NCBI GenBank assembly: GCA_025054935.1
Contig: JANWZD010000002.1
Location: 274,131-338,130, forward strand
Source of the DNA: Dehalococcoidia bacterium
GTDB lineage: Bacteria; Chloroflexota; Dehalococcoidia; SpSt-223
DNA length: 64,000 bases
Direction of reading: 5' to 3'
In this document: piece by piece, positions 56,368-64,000 of the stretch
Numbering within the stretch: the stretch's first letter is position 1
How the letters are laid out: each line of letters starts with the position of its first letter
Position numbers and translations under genes: made by a program
Notes under the pieces: model-generated
The model's input: only the letters and a program-made list of their open reading frames with translations
The model's database searches: none
What the model was told of the DNA's origin: nothing

Positions 56368-57150
56368 CTACGCCCCCGGAATGTAGCGGAGCAGGAGCGT
56401 CTCCTTCATCGCTCGTTCGAGGGCTGCGGCGATCGTCTCGGCGGTGTACTGCGCGGCGGGGACGCGCCGCGCGGGGACGCAGGTTTCGAGAGAATCCCCT
56501 CGGAACGGCCACGGCGCGAGCGAAAACAGTCCCGGCGCGAGCGGATAAAGCATGATGTCGCGCTCGCCGTCCTCCGCCGGCGCCGGCGGCAGCTGCTGCG
56601 GGCGCGGAGCGGCAGCGAGCGAAGAGAGCGAGAGGATATCCCACACTTGGAGAAGCCGATACAGCCTCCACAGTTCGGGGTCGATGGCAGAAATGCCCAA
56701 GCGTTCGCGGAGCCGGTCGCGAAGCCGCGCCTGCTCTCCGAGAAACTGAATCACGGCGCGCTCATCTTCCTCGCTCGCGAGTTCTTTTCTGCCGATGCCC
56801 GGCACTAGGCCGAAGCGGCCGTTATACAGCCCTTCGGCATGGAGGCTGACGAGCATCCCGGGAAGGTCGCCTGCCTCGGCCGCGATGGCGATCCCGCGCC
56901 GAAAGATCGCAAGGTGCGCCCCGACCGGCATCTGGTAGAACCGATAGGGAAGCCCGGTCGCGCTGTCGATCTGCGGCGCGGCATCCCACGGCTGCCACCC
57001 TGCATCGTGAAGGCGCGCTGCCGTAACGGCAGGCATGGGAACCGCTTGAAACGGCGGCGCTCCCCACGCCGCGGCGAGTTCCCCGCAGTGGAGCGCATGG
57101 TCATGCTGGAAGATAAGGCGGACCTCATCGCCAAGGTGCTGAACAATCAT
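56368..57150 (-). CDS. DUF3891 family protein
   Basis: A 260-residue protein starting MIVQHLGDEVRLIFQHDHAL, with ELAAAWG, a conserved HDAGWQPWDAAPQID segment, and HAEGLYNGRF. The His and Asp residues of the HDxGW and QHDH segments suggest metal binding, as in HD-type hydrolases, but this is not proven. AAGGAG lies six bases upstream of the ATG at 57150. It is divergent from a GbsR-type regulator, which may control it. Function unknown. Confidence 0.75.
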   Translation of the reverse strand: MIVQHLGDEVRLIFQHDHALHCGELAAAWGAPPFQAVPMPAVTAARLHDAGWQPWDAAPQIDSATGLPYRFYQMPVGAHLAIFRRGIAIAAEAGDLPGMLVSLHAEGLYNGRFGLVPGIGRKELASEEDERAVIQFLGEQARLRDRLRERLGISAIDPELWRLYRLLQVWDILSLSSLAAAPRPQQLPPAPAEDGERDIMLYPLAPGLFSLAPWPFRGDSLETCVPARRVPAAQYTAETIAAALERAMKETLLLRYIPGA

Positions 57151-57186
57151 CTCGCTCTCCTTCCGGGAGGATACTGTTCCGAGCGC

Positions 57187-57216
57187 TTGACGACAGGGCC
57201 GACGCCGTCCTAGTCT
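57187..57216 (+). promoter_or_regulatory. Possible promoter of the GbsR-like gene
   Basis: TTGACG (57187-57192), 18-bp spacer, TAGTCT (57211-57216). Good -35 and weak -10, 20 bp before the ATG at 57236. Confidence 0.35.
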
Positions 57217-57235
57217 CCTTTTCGAGGTTTCGAAG

Positions 57236-57763
57236 ATGGCTGAACGTTCTCTCACAGTTCAGGAGGCTGAGGACCGCTTCATCCTGCACTGGGGCGAGAT
57301 GGCCCAAGCGTGGGGCATCAATAAGACCATGGGGCAGGTCCATGGGCTGCTCTTCGTCACCGGCCGGGAATGGAGCGCCGAGGAGATCGTGGAGCGGCTT
57401 CAGGTCAGCCGCGGCAACGTCTCGGTAACGCTCCGGAATCTCGTCGATTGGGGGCTGGTGCGGCGGTTTCACAAGCCGGGCGAACGGCGGGAGTATTTCG
57501 CGTCGATCACCGATATCCATAAGATTTTCCAGATCATCCTCGCGGAGCGGAAGCGGCGCGAGTTCGACCCGACGCTGCGCGAGGTCGAAGCCCTCGTTCG
57601 CGATGTGAGCCACGACGCTGAAGGCGATGCCTTTCGAGCGCGCCTTGCCGACCTCCTCCATCTCCTTCGAACGCTCGACCTTGCGTTCGCCTGCTTTGTC
57701 GGCGGCGACCTCGAAAGCGCGGCCAACCTGCTCAAGGAAGAGATCGAACCGGCGCGCCGCTGA
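57236..57763 (+). CDS. GbsR/MarR-type winged-helix transcriptional regulator
   Basis: A 175-residue DNA-binding protein: HWGEMAQAWGINKTMGQVHG at the N-terminus, the winged-helix LQVSRGNVSVTLRNLVDWGL with HKPGERREYF as the wing, and a C-terminal helical dimerisation part. This is the GbsR group, known in Bacillus for choline-responsive repression. The likely target is the divergent DUF3891 gene or its own gene; effector unknown. Confidence 0.85.
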   Translation: MAERSLTVQEAEDRFILHWGEMAQAWGINKTMGQVHGLLFVTGREWSAEEIVERLQVSRGNVSVTLRNLVDWGLVRRFHKPGERREYFASITDIHKIFQIILAERKRREFDPTLREVEALVRDVSHDAEGDAFRARLADLLHLLRTLDLAFACFVGGDLESAANLLKEEIEPARR

Positions 57764-57865
57764 GCGCCTCCGGCGCGCCGCACTCGCCTGCTGGCCGCCC
57801 CCGAAAAGGAGGACATGGCGCACGCGAGTGCTGCTCCCTCCCGCGGCAGGGGTGTGTTCCCGCGG

Positions 57866-58645
57866 TCAGCGCGTGAGAAAGTCGGTTACAACGCGGCAGA
57901 ATTCTTCCGGCCGCTGCATCATCGTCAGCGCGCCGGCGCCGCGGAAGACGTACGTTTCCGCCTGCTTGAACAGCGGGCGCAACTGCTCTTGGCGGTCAAC
58001 GAACAGGTCGGTCTCGCCGCTCATCAGCAGGGTCGGCGCGGTGATGCGGGGGATGCGGGTGCGGACGTCTTGGGTGAAAACCGCGAGATAGGCGAAGTAG
58101 AAGTTCGGCCCCGCCTTCAGGGTGTCGACGACCGAACGGTGGATCTGCTCGAGGGTTGCCCACTCTTTCATGCCTGCCGAGACGCGCTGCCAAGCGCGAA
58201 GGAGATGCGACCCATCCGCCTCAATCGGTGCCGGCTGAGCGCTGGTCGCGATCTTCTGCGGCCGCACTTCAGGATCGTAGTCGGGGCACCCCGAAAGCAC
58301 GAGCTTGATCACGCGGTCGGGATAGGTCGCCGCGAACTCGACCGCGATAGAGGCGCCGGTGTGATGCCCCAGAAGGTGGGTGCGGGGGATGCCGAGACTG
58401 TCGAGGAACTCCGCAAGGGCGCGGGCATAGCCCTCGATCCCGGGAGGCTCGCTCGGTTTGTCTGAATCCCCAAACCCCGGGGTGTCGGGGGCGATCACGC
58501 GAAACCGCTCCGCGAGGCAGGGGAACACCTCCGTGTACATCCTGCTGGAGTCGGCGGTCTGGTGGAGGAGGACCAGCGGCTCACCGCTCCCCTGCTCGAG
58601 ATAGTGCACCTGGCCCAGCGAGGTATCGGCATAGCCGCGCAGCAT
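57866..58645 (-). CDS. Alpha/beta-hydrolase-fold protein lacking the usual Ser and His
   Basis: A 259-residue alpha/beta-hydrolase with LVLLHQTADSSRMY (oxyanion strand), VIAPDTPGFGDSDKP, the nucleophile elbow LLGHHTGASIAVEFA and MSGETDLFVD with the acid. At the elbow the Ser of GHSxG is replaced by His (GHHTG). At the usual catalytic His (GHxxxxERP) the sequence is GAGALTMMQRP, with Ala. Two triad members are therefore missing, so normal ester hydrolysis is doubtful. The ATG at 58645 is chosen because GGAGG lies five bases upstream; the frame is open to 58672. Confidence 0.78.
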   Translation of the reverse strand: MLRGYADTSLGQVHYLEQGSGEPLVLLHQTADSSRMYTEVFPCLAERFRVIAPDTPGFGDSDKPSEPPGIEGYARALAEFLDSLGIPRTHLLGHHTGASIAVEFAATYPDRVIKLVLSGCPDYDPEVRPQKIATSAQPAPIEADGSHLLRAWQRVSAGMKEWATLEQIHRSVVDTLKAGPNFYFAYLAVFTQDVRTRIPRITAPTLLMSGETDLFVDRQEQLRPLFKQAETYVFRGAGALTMMQRPEEFCRVVTDFLTR

Positions 58646-58685
58646 GAGCGCCTCCATCACGATCAGTCTCAAGTCGGCAGCGCCA

Positions 58686-58743
58686 TTGTAGCCGGCTGCG
58701 CTCGTTGACGTGCCTTGTAGCCGGCTGCGCTCGTTGACGTGCC
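58686..58743. repeat. Perfect 29-bp tandem direct repeat (two copies)
   Basis: Copy 1 is 58686-58714 and copy 2 is 58715-58743, identical and directly adjacent. Each copy contains TTGACG. The second copy's TTGACG is the -35 of the next promoter. It lies between two divergent genes. Confidence 0.95.
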
Positions 58744-58763
58744 GCGAAGGAGCCCCCTAGAAT
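58734..58763 (+). promoter_or_regulatory. Promoter of the exonuclease-helicase gene
   Basis: TTGACG (58734-58739), 18-bp spacer, TAGAAT (58758-58763), with each hexamer one base off consensus. The start of transcription is expected about 13 bases before the GTG at 58783. Confidence 0.6.
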
Positions 58764-58782
58764 TGTTTTACCCCGGTGGCAG

Positions 58783-61623
58783 GTGAGCCAGATCTACGTC
58801 GCGTTTGACCTTGAGCTGACTGGGCTTGACACTCGCGACGAGATCATCGAAATCGCCGCTGTCAAGTTCGACCGCCGTCGCGAATTCGGCCGCTTTCAGA
58901 CGCTTGTCCGCCCGACGGTCGCCCTCCCGCTGCATGTCGAGCGCATGACAGGGCTGCGCCGAGGTGACCTCGCGCGCGCTCCGTCCTTCGCTGAGGTGAG
59001 GGAGCGCTTCGTTCAGTTCGTCGGCGCTGCTCCCCTCGTCGGGCAGAGCGCGCCGCGCGACGTTGCGATCCTGGCGCGTCACGGTCTCGCGCTGTCCAAT
59101 CCCGTCTTTGACACCTTTGAGCTGGCGAGCATCCTGCTGCCCGACCTGCCGAGCTACTCACTCTCGGCCATCGCCGGTCGGCTCGGCATTCCTATCCCGA
59201 AAGCGCATCGCGCCCTGCCCGACGCGCTTGTCGCAAAAGAGGTCTTTCTCGCTCTCCTCGAGATCGGGGCACAGCTTGATCTTCGAACCCTGAGCGAGAT
59301 CGTCCAGTTGACCCGCCTGACAGAATGGCCGCTGCGGCTTGTTTTTCAGGATCTCGAGCGCGAGCGCCGCCGCGACCAGCAGGGGGTCTCCTTGGCGGCA
59401 GTGCTGGAAAGCAAGGGCGCGCTCGATCTGACGAATGTCGACTTCCTCAGCCGCGGAGAGCGCGACGCGCCGATCGAGCCGATGCCGGGTCCTGCGGATA
59501 AGGAACCTCTTTCCGAGGTGCTCGACCCTCAGCGCGCTCCCGCAGGAACGGCGCTGGAGTATCGTCCCGAACAGATCGCGATGCTCCAGTCGGTCAGCGC
59601 CGTCTTGGAGAACGGCGGTCGTCTCATTGTCGAGGCTGGGACCGGCACCGGCAAATCGCTCGCCTATCTGCTCCCGAGCGCCGAGTGGGCCATCCGGAAC
59701 GGGGGACAGGTGGTCGTTTCGACGAAAACCTTGACCTTGCAGGACCAGCTCGTGAAGCAAGATATCCCGCGGGTTGAGGCGCTCCTCGCCGAGCGTGACC
59801 GGCGGAGCGGAGGGCCGGTCCGGCGGCTCCAGACCGCGGTCGTGAAAGGGAGGACGAACTATCTCTGCCTGCGGCGGTGGGGAGAGTTGCGGCGCGCTCA
59901 GGCTGCGCTCACTCTCGACGAAGTGAAGGTGCTCTGCCGAATTCTCGTCTGGCTGCCCCAAACCCCAACGGGCGACCGCGCCGAGCTGAATCTCTCGCCG
60001 GGAGAACAGAGCGTCTGGAGCCGGATCTCGGCTCAGACCGACGACTGCCTCATCGGGACGTGCACTTTTCAGAAGCGGGGTACCTGCTTCCTGTACCGCG
60101 CCCGGCGGCACGCCGAGCACGCCCATCTCATCGTTGTCAATCATGCCCTGCTTCTCTCTGACCTCGAGGCCAACGGCAGCATCCTTCCGCCCGCCAGCCA
60201 TCTCATCATCGACGAAGCGCATCATCTCGAAGACGAGGCGACACGCCAGTTCGGCTTCGCCGTTTCGCGGCGCGACCTCCTCCGCCACCTCGACAGCGTG
60301 GCCGAGCGGCGCGGCCGCGACCGCTGGCTGGGGCTTGCTGCCACGGTACCGGCAGCAGTGCGCGCCGCCGCGCCCCCTCCCTCGATCGCGGCTGGGGTTG
60401 CGACCCTCATCGCCGAACTGAGCGAACGGGCAGACACCTGCCGCGCCTCCGTTGAGGCGCTGGCGGCCGCCGTCGCAGCGTTTGCCAAAACGCCGGGCGA
60501 GGACGGCGATACGCGCCGCCGGCTGACGGAGAGCGCCCGCGCTGACCCGCGCTGGCAGGAGGTGGTTGCAGCCTGGGAGCCGCTCGCCCGCGAACTGCGC
60601 GGCCTCGGCGGCGCGCTCAGCCGCCTGCAGGCGGTGCTCGCTCCGCTGAGCGCGGGAAAGGAAGACCCGTTTGCCGACCTCCTGCTCGAGGTGATGGCGC
60701 AACTTCGCCTCAATGCTGAGCTGAACGATCGGCTCAGCCGGATTATCCCTGCGAGCGACCCCGCGCTTGTAACATGGGTCGAGACGGCGGCGGGAGAGCA
60801 GGTACTGTGCGCCGCGCCGCTCGAGGTGGCGGAACTGCTGGCAAACAAGCTGTTTGCAAAGCGGGAGAGCGTCGTTCTCACCAGCGCCACGCTCAGCGCA
60901 GACAACAGCTTCGCCTTTCTCCGGCAGCGGCTTGGGCTCGACCGCGCCACAGAGGTGCAGCTCGGCTCGCCGTTCAACTTCGCCGAGCGTGCCCGGGTTC
61001 TGGTCCCAAGTGACCCGGAGTTTCCCGAGCCGAACCAGCGCGGCTACGATACCGCTGTCGCGGACGTTCTCGTGCGGACCGCAATCGCCTCCGAAGGCCG
61101 GATGCTGGCGTTATTCACCTCAAATGCCGCGCTGCGCCGCATCCGCAGCTTGGTCCGCCCCGCGCTCGAGAAGGAGAACATCGTGGTGCTCGGCCAGAAT
61201 GTCGACGGCGCGCGCACCCAGCTGCTCAACACGCTGCGAGAACATCCGCGAACCGTGATCTTAGGGACTGCCTCGTTCTGGGAGGGGATCGACATTCCCG
61301 GCGATGCCCTCAGCGTTCTCGTCATTGCGCGGCTGCCGTTCGGCGTGCCGAGCGACCCGCTCTTTGCGGCCCGTCAGGAGAGTTTTGCCGACGGCTTTAC
61401 CGAATTTGCCGTCCCCCACGCGATCTTGCGCTTCCGCCAAGGCTTCGGCCGGCTGATTCGGAGCAAACACGACCGGGGAGTCGCTATCGTCTTGGACCGC
61501 CGCATCTGCACGAAGGCGTACGGCGCCGCTTTTCGGCGGTCCCTTCCCTGCCCGGTCGAGCTGATCCCGGCTGCCGAGATCCCGGCCCGCACGCTCGCCT
61601 TTCTCCAGTCGTGCTCACCATGA
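58783..61623 (+). CDS. dinG: DnaQ-like exonuclease fused to DinG/XPD-type helicase
   Basis: A 946-residue two-domain protein. The N-terminal exonuclease (about residues 1-165) has VAFDLELTGLDTRDEIIEIA (DxE motif) and a DEDD-type layout. The helicase has VEAGTGTGKSLAYLLPSAEW (Walker A, about residue 285), IIDEAHHLEDEATRQF (DEAH, about 477), VLTSATLSADNSFAFL and RFRQGFGRLIRS. Cysteines of an iron-sulfur site are present: one in NYLCLRRWG, then three in DCLIGTCTFQKRGTCF. This is the Gram-positive-type DinG, where the exonuclease is active and the helicase in several members is not; activity here is open. The GTG start is just after its promoter. Confidence 0.93.
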   Translation: MSQIYVAFDLELTGLDTRDEIIEIAAVKFDRRREFGRFQTLVRPTVALPLHVERMTGLRRGDLARAPSFAEVRERFVQFVGAAPLVGQSAPRDVAILARHGLALSNPVFDTFELASILLPDLPSYSLSAIAGRLGIPIPKAHRALPDALVAKEVFLALLEIGAQLDLRTLSEIVQLTRLTEWPLRLVFQDLERERRRDQQGVSLAAVLESKGALDLTNVDFLSRGERDAPIEPMPGPADKEPLSEVLDPQRAPAGTALEYRPEQIAMLQSVSAVLENGGRLIVEAGTGTGKSLAYLLPSAEWAIRNGGQVVVSTKTLTLQDQLVKQDIPRVEALLAERDRRSGGPVRRLQTAVVKGRTNYLCLRRWGELRRAQAALTLDEVKVLCRILVWLPQTPTGDRAELNLSPGEQSVWSRISAQTDDCLIGTCTFQKRGTCFLYRARRHAEHAHLIVVNHALLLSDLEANGSILPPASHLIIDEAHHLEDEATRQFGFAVSRRDLLRHLDSVAERRGRDRWLGLAATVPAAVRAAAPPPSIAAGVATLIAELSERADTCRASVEALAAAVAAFAKTPGEDGDTRRRLTESARADPRWQEVVAAWEPLARELRGLGGALSRLQAVLAPLSAGKEDPFADLLLEVMAQLRLNAELNDRLSRIIPASDPALVTWVETAAGEQVLCAAPLEVAELLANKLFAKRESVVLTSATLSADNSFAFLRQRLGLDRATEVQLGSPFNFAERARVLVPSDPEFPEPNQRGYDTAVADVLVRTAIASEGRMLALFTSNAALRRIRSLVRPALEKENIVVLGQNVDGARTQLLNTLREHPRTVILGTASFWEGIDIPGDALSVLVIARLPFGVPSDPLFAARQESFADGFTEFAVPHAILRFRQGFGRLIRSKHDRGVAIVLDRRICTKAYGAAFRRSLPCPVELIPAAEIPARTLAFLQSCSP

Positions 61624-62060
61624 CCTGCCGAAGCTGCGGGGCGACCAATCCGCCTGAGGCGGTAACATGCCGAGTGTGCGGCCGCCCGCCGGCAGCCGAC
61701 CCGGCGACCTTCGCCCTGCCGACCGAGGAGCGCGTGCCGCCCCCTCGCGTGCTTCGCGCTCCGCCAGAGCGGCCGAGGCGCGCGGCCCCGCCGACCTCCA
61801 CCCTTGCCGTCGCCGCGCTCGCGGCCGGGATCGCCTGTTGGCTCATCGTGCCGATTGTGGGAGCAGTCGTTGCCTTGGTCTGCGGTCACCTCGCCCTGCG
61901 CGAGATCGCCGCTCACCAGCCTCCTCTACGCGGCCGCGAGCTCGCCGTTGCCGGGCTCGTCCTCGCCTATGTCCAGCTCGCGGCTGTGGCGCTGATCGGG
62001 CTGGGGGTGTGCGTTTTTTTTGCGGTTACCTTGCTCTTGGTGCAGGGGGTCGGGGTCTAG
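61620..62060 (+). CDS. Zinc-ribbon and DUF4190-like membrane protein
   Basis: A 146-residue protein: an N-terminal zinc ribbon MTCRSCGATNPPEAVTCRVC (two CxxC), a Pro/Arg-rich linker, then two membrane helices around LAVAALAAGIACWLIVPIVG and LAYVQLAAVALIGLGVCVFF, separated by LREIAAH, as in DUF4190. The ATG at 61620 overlaps the helicase stop by ATGA. Role unknown. Confidence 0.78.
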   Translation: MTCRSCGATNPPEAVTCRVCGRPPAADPATFALPTEERVPPPRVLRAPPERPRRAAPPTSTLAVAALAAGIACWLIVPIVGAVVALVCGHLALREIAAHQPPLRGRELAVAGLVLAYVQLAAVALIGLGVCVFFAVTLLLVQGVGV

Positions 62061-62100
62061 CGCGTTCCTGCCGCTGACGGCGGCGCGCCTGAAGCGCGGC

Positions 62101-62418
62101 TTAGGAGGAGGCGAGAGCGGGACGCGCGCTCGCGCCAGAGACAGCTGGCACCTCGAAATAGGTGACGCTCGGCTCCTTGCCGTACCGCGCTGCCATCCGC
62201 TGGCGCCACTCCTCGGTGTAATACGCTTCCGCCGCTTCTCGGCTTTCCCAGATATAGAAGCCGCCCCAGGTGCTGCCGTCCGGGCTGCGGAGAAACGCCT
62301 TGTGAATGAACCCGGGCTCTTTTTCAAAGACAGGGGCGATCGCCTCCCAGCGCGCCCGACACTCCTCGTACGTCAGCGGCGCCTCGGCGGGGAACTGAAC
62401 CAGCGCACCGTACATCAC
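62101..62418 (-). CDS. YdhR/antibiotic-biosynthesis-monooxygenase-like ferredoxin-fold protein
   Basis: A 105-residue dimeric alpha-beta barrel protein: ALVQFPAEAPLTYEECRARW, EKEPGFIHKAFLRSPDG, WGGFYIWESREAAEAYYTEE and GKEPSVTYFEVPAV. The pattern is that of YdhR-like putative monooxygenases, which are often tied to redox or aromatic metabolism without cofactor. The start is ATG 62418 or the next codon. It is a single gene, convergent with the zinc-ribbon gene. Function unknown. Confidence 0.78.
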   Translation of the reverse strand: MMYGALVQFPAEAPLTYEECRARWEAIAPVFEKEPGFIHKAFLRSPDGSTWGGFYIWESREAAEAYYTEEWRQRMAARYGKEPSVTYFEVPAVSGASARPALASS

Positions 62419-62597
62419 TCCTCCCGCAGCGAACGACCCGTCGCTCCGCCCTCCGGAGACCCTCGTCCGCTCTTGCGGTTAACAATAGCAGCGTTGTGCG
62501 GCTGCTGGCGGCGCCTGGGCTCGCCTTCTGCCATCGCGCGCAATGCTCCCGGGAGAAACGCCGGCGGCCCGCTTGCCCTCTTTCCCTCTCATTCTTC

Positions 62598-62626
62598 TTG
62601 CGGCCAACGTGCGCGGACGGCATAGT
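62598..62626 (+). promoter_or_regulatory. Possible promoter of the kinase-like gene
   Basis: TTGCGG (62598-62603), 17-bp spacer, CATAGT (62621-62626), giving a start about 17 bases before the GTG at 62650. Confidence 0.35.
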
Positions 62627-62649
62627 ACGAGGCGCGCGACCGACGCGCA

Positions 62650-64000
62650 GTGGAGGCAGTGCTGATCGCCCGCAGCATACAGGTTGGACGCTATCAGTTG
62701 CATCATCTGATCGGCGCCGGGAGGCATGGGAGCGTCTACCGCGCGAGCTTGATCGGCGACACTGCCGAAGTCGCCCTCCGCCTGCTCGATGGCCGGCTGG
62801 CTGCCGACCCCCAGTTCCGAGCGCGGCTGGATACCTTCGCGGGGTCGCTTGCGGCGCTCGATCACCCGGCGCTGGATTCGGTCGTGGACTGGGGCGTCGA
62901 AGACGGCCAGCCCTTTCTCGTGACGCGCCTCGAACGCGGAACGCCCCTCGACCGCATCGACTTCCTAGCGCTGGAGCCTGCCGCCGCCGTCAGGGCGATC
63001 GTCGGCGCATTCGAGGCGGTCGCCCACCTCCACCGCCGTGGGATAGTGCACGGCGACCTCCGCCCTGCCAACCTCGCCCTGCGCGAAGATGGGACGCTCG
63101 GCATCATGGACGCCGCACTCGCCCGCTGGCTCGGCGCCGCGCCTTCTCCCGCCTGCCCGTATCTCAGCCCGGAGTGCGCCGCCGGCGCGCCCATCACCGC
63201 CGCCGCCGACTGCTACGCCCTCGGGGTCGTTCTCTATCAGCTGGTGACAGGAGTTCTTCCGGCGGCGCCGCTCGCGCCCCCGTCGGCGGTGCGTGCCGGC
63301 GTTCCGGCGGCGCTCGACCCCGTCGTCCTGCGCCTCCTCCATCCGCTCCCGGAGGCGCGCTTCCCCTCGGCGGAGGCGGCGGCTGACGCACTTCGGCCGT
63401 TCGCTGCTGCTTCCCCTGGAGCCGCAGCGCAGGATGCGCAGCCCCGCCGTGCTCCCCTCGCTCTCCCCCTCCGCCAGCTGCGCGGCTGGGTCGGGAAGCC
63501 ACCCCGCCCGCCGCTCGCGGCGACGCTGCTTACCGCCCTCGTCATCGGCATGCTTGCCGCCGCCACGGCGGTTGGAGCCCGCTCTGCACCGGGACGTCCC
63601 GGGCCTCTCGACACGTTCCTGCCTGCCGCCACCGTCGCGCTCGAGCCGCCGGCAACCGCAACTCCGCCTACGCCAACGCTGCCCGTCGTAGCCGCGCTGC
63701 CGCCGCCGGTGGTCATCACCCCGTTCACCTCGCTTGGGGGCGCCGCTGCTGTCAGCCGCGCTCTCACTGGCAGCGCCGCGATCACTGGCTCCGGCGCGGT
63801 GTCGGGCGCTGGTGCGGTCACCGGCGGAACCGCGCTCACGGGAGCGGCGCAGAGTTCGCGGCCGAGCGCCACTCCCACCCCGCCTCCGCCGGCCTACAGC
63901 AGCCCCGACTCTCTCTTATACGTCGTGTCGCCGCGGCAAGGCGTGCCGGAGTCCTACGTGCCCGCCGATTTGGTACCGATCGATGGGCTTGTCAGGACCA
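62650..64000 (+). CDS. Kinase-like membrane protein with VanY-like extracellular part (3' end outside window)
   Basis: At least 450 residues, cut by the right edge. The N-terminal Hanks-type kinase fold has IGAGRHGSVYRA (Gly loop), VALRLL where VAIK is expected (Lys replaced by Arg), VHGDLRPANLAL (HxDxxxxN catalytic loop intact), IMDAALARW (DFG as DAA) and YLSPECAAG. A membrane helix LLTALVIGMLAAATAVGA (about residue 290) follows, then a Pro/Thr-rich linker and SLLYVVSPRQGVPESYVPAD, which looks like the start of a VanY-type (M15) D,D-carboxypeptidase. The start is GTG 62650 (or 62659, closer to GGAGG). The altered VAIK suggests a pseudokinase. The catalytic M15 residues, if present, lie outside. 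Confidence 0.75.
   Translation, partial: MEAVLIARSIQVGRYQLHHLIGAGRHGSVYRASLIGDTAEVALRLLDGRLAADPQFRARLDTFAGSLAALDHPALDSVVDWGVEDGQPFLVTRLERGTPLDRIDFLALEPAAAVRAIVGAFEAVAHLHRRGIVHGDLRPANLALREDGTLGIMDAALARWLGAAPSPACPYLSPECAAGAPITAAADCYALGVVLYQLVTGVLPAAPLAPPSAVRAGVPAALDPVVLRLLHPLPEARFPSAEAAADALRPFAAASPGAAAQDAQPRRAPLALPLRQLRGWVGKPPRPPLAATLLTALVIGMLAAATAVGARSAPGRPGPLDTFLPAATVALEPPATATPPTPTLPVVAALPPPVVITPFTSLGGAAAVSRALTGSAAITGSGAVSGAGAVTGGTALTGAAQSSRPSATPTPPPPAYSSPDSLLYVVSPRQGVPESYVPADLVPIDGLVRT

Overview
This is a GC-rich bacterial chromosome segment with dense, co-directional operons, many 4-bp start/stop overlaps (ATGA, GTGA) and frequent GTG or TTG starts. No rRNA, tRNA, insertion sequence, phage gene or CRISPR array was recognised. 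The gene set (dcw cluster, 7Fe ferredoxin, a DnaQ-like exonuclease fused to a DinG-type helicase, F420-type PPOX protein, DUF1838, DUF3891, Trx-like ferredoxins, eukaryote-like kinase-type receptor) fits a Chloroflexota-like, probably monoderm aerobe. That placement is an inference with modest confidence.

Layout. 1-4.6 kb (minus): PcrA/UvrD helicase (cut by the left edge), pyruvate kinase, and a P-loop/DRTGG protein. 4.7-18.4 kb (minus): the division and cell wall (dcw) cluster rsmH-ftsL-ftsI-mraY-murD-ftsW-murG-murC-murB-ftsQ-ftsA-ftsZ. murE, murF, ddl and mraZ are absent; only 129 bp lie between ftsI and mraY. 18.6-21.3 kb (plus): DUF2520 Rossmann protein, panB, panC. 21.5-26.4 kb: ArsR regulator, then a minus-strand lon - methyltransferase - class V aminotransferase set. 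26.5-28.3 kb: DUF1838 protein and two adjacent Trx-like [2Fe-2S] ferredoxins that lack the fourth Cys ligand.

28.9-33.6 kb is a copper-response locus. copZ diverges from csoR - copA - cytochrome c, with two CsoR-like operators 52 bp apart around a strong promoter. CopA carries two HMA domains and a C-terminal type-1 cupredoxin domain behind an extra membrane helix. The next gene is a lipid-anchored c-type cytochrome. Directly downstream are broken remnants of what look like a DinB-type gene and a YHS-domain gene. 33.6-36.9 kb: TPR/SLT lytic transglycosylase and a PlsC-like acyltransferase.

36.8-41.3 kb (minus) is a six-gene operon: RibD-type reductase, MDR dehydrogenase, PTPS-like protein with Glu at the catalytic Cys position, glycosyltransferase, small membrane protein, and a methyltransferase that appears to start at AUA. 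It looks like a pathway for a reduced, glycosylated pterin-type or related small molecule, and it is one of the two strongest candidates for an undescribed system; the CopA-cupredoxin/cytochrome c locus is the other. 41.3-48.6 kb (plus): a surface glycan operon with two Wzy/O-antigen-ligase-like proteins, UDP-xylose synthase, a flippase-like membrane protein and two glycosyltransferases. 48.6-57.8 kb: quinone oxidoreductase and amidohydrolase, a secreted protein, PHP phosphoesterase, PPOX protein, a decayed acyltransferase, 7Fe ferredoxin, MBL-fold hydrolase, DUF3891 and a GbsR-like regulator. 57.9-64 kb: an alpha/beta-hydrolase-fold protein without its Ser and His catalytic residues, a 29-bp perfect tandem repeat in front of the exonuclease-helicase, a zinc-ribbon membrane protein, a YdhR-like protein, and a kinase-like membrane protein whose extracellular part begins like a VanY D,D-carboxypeptidase and runs off the right edge.
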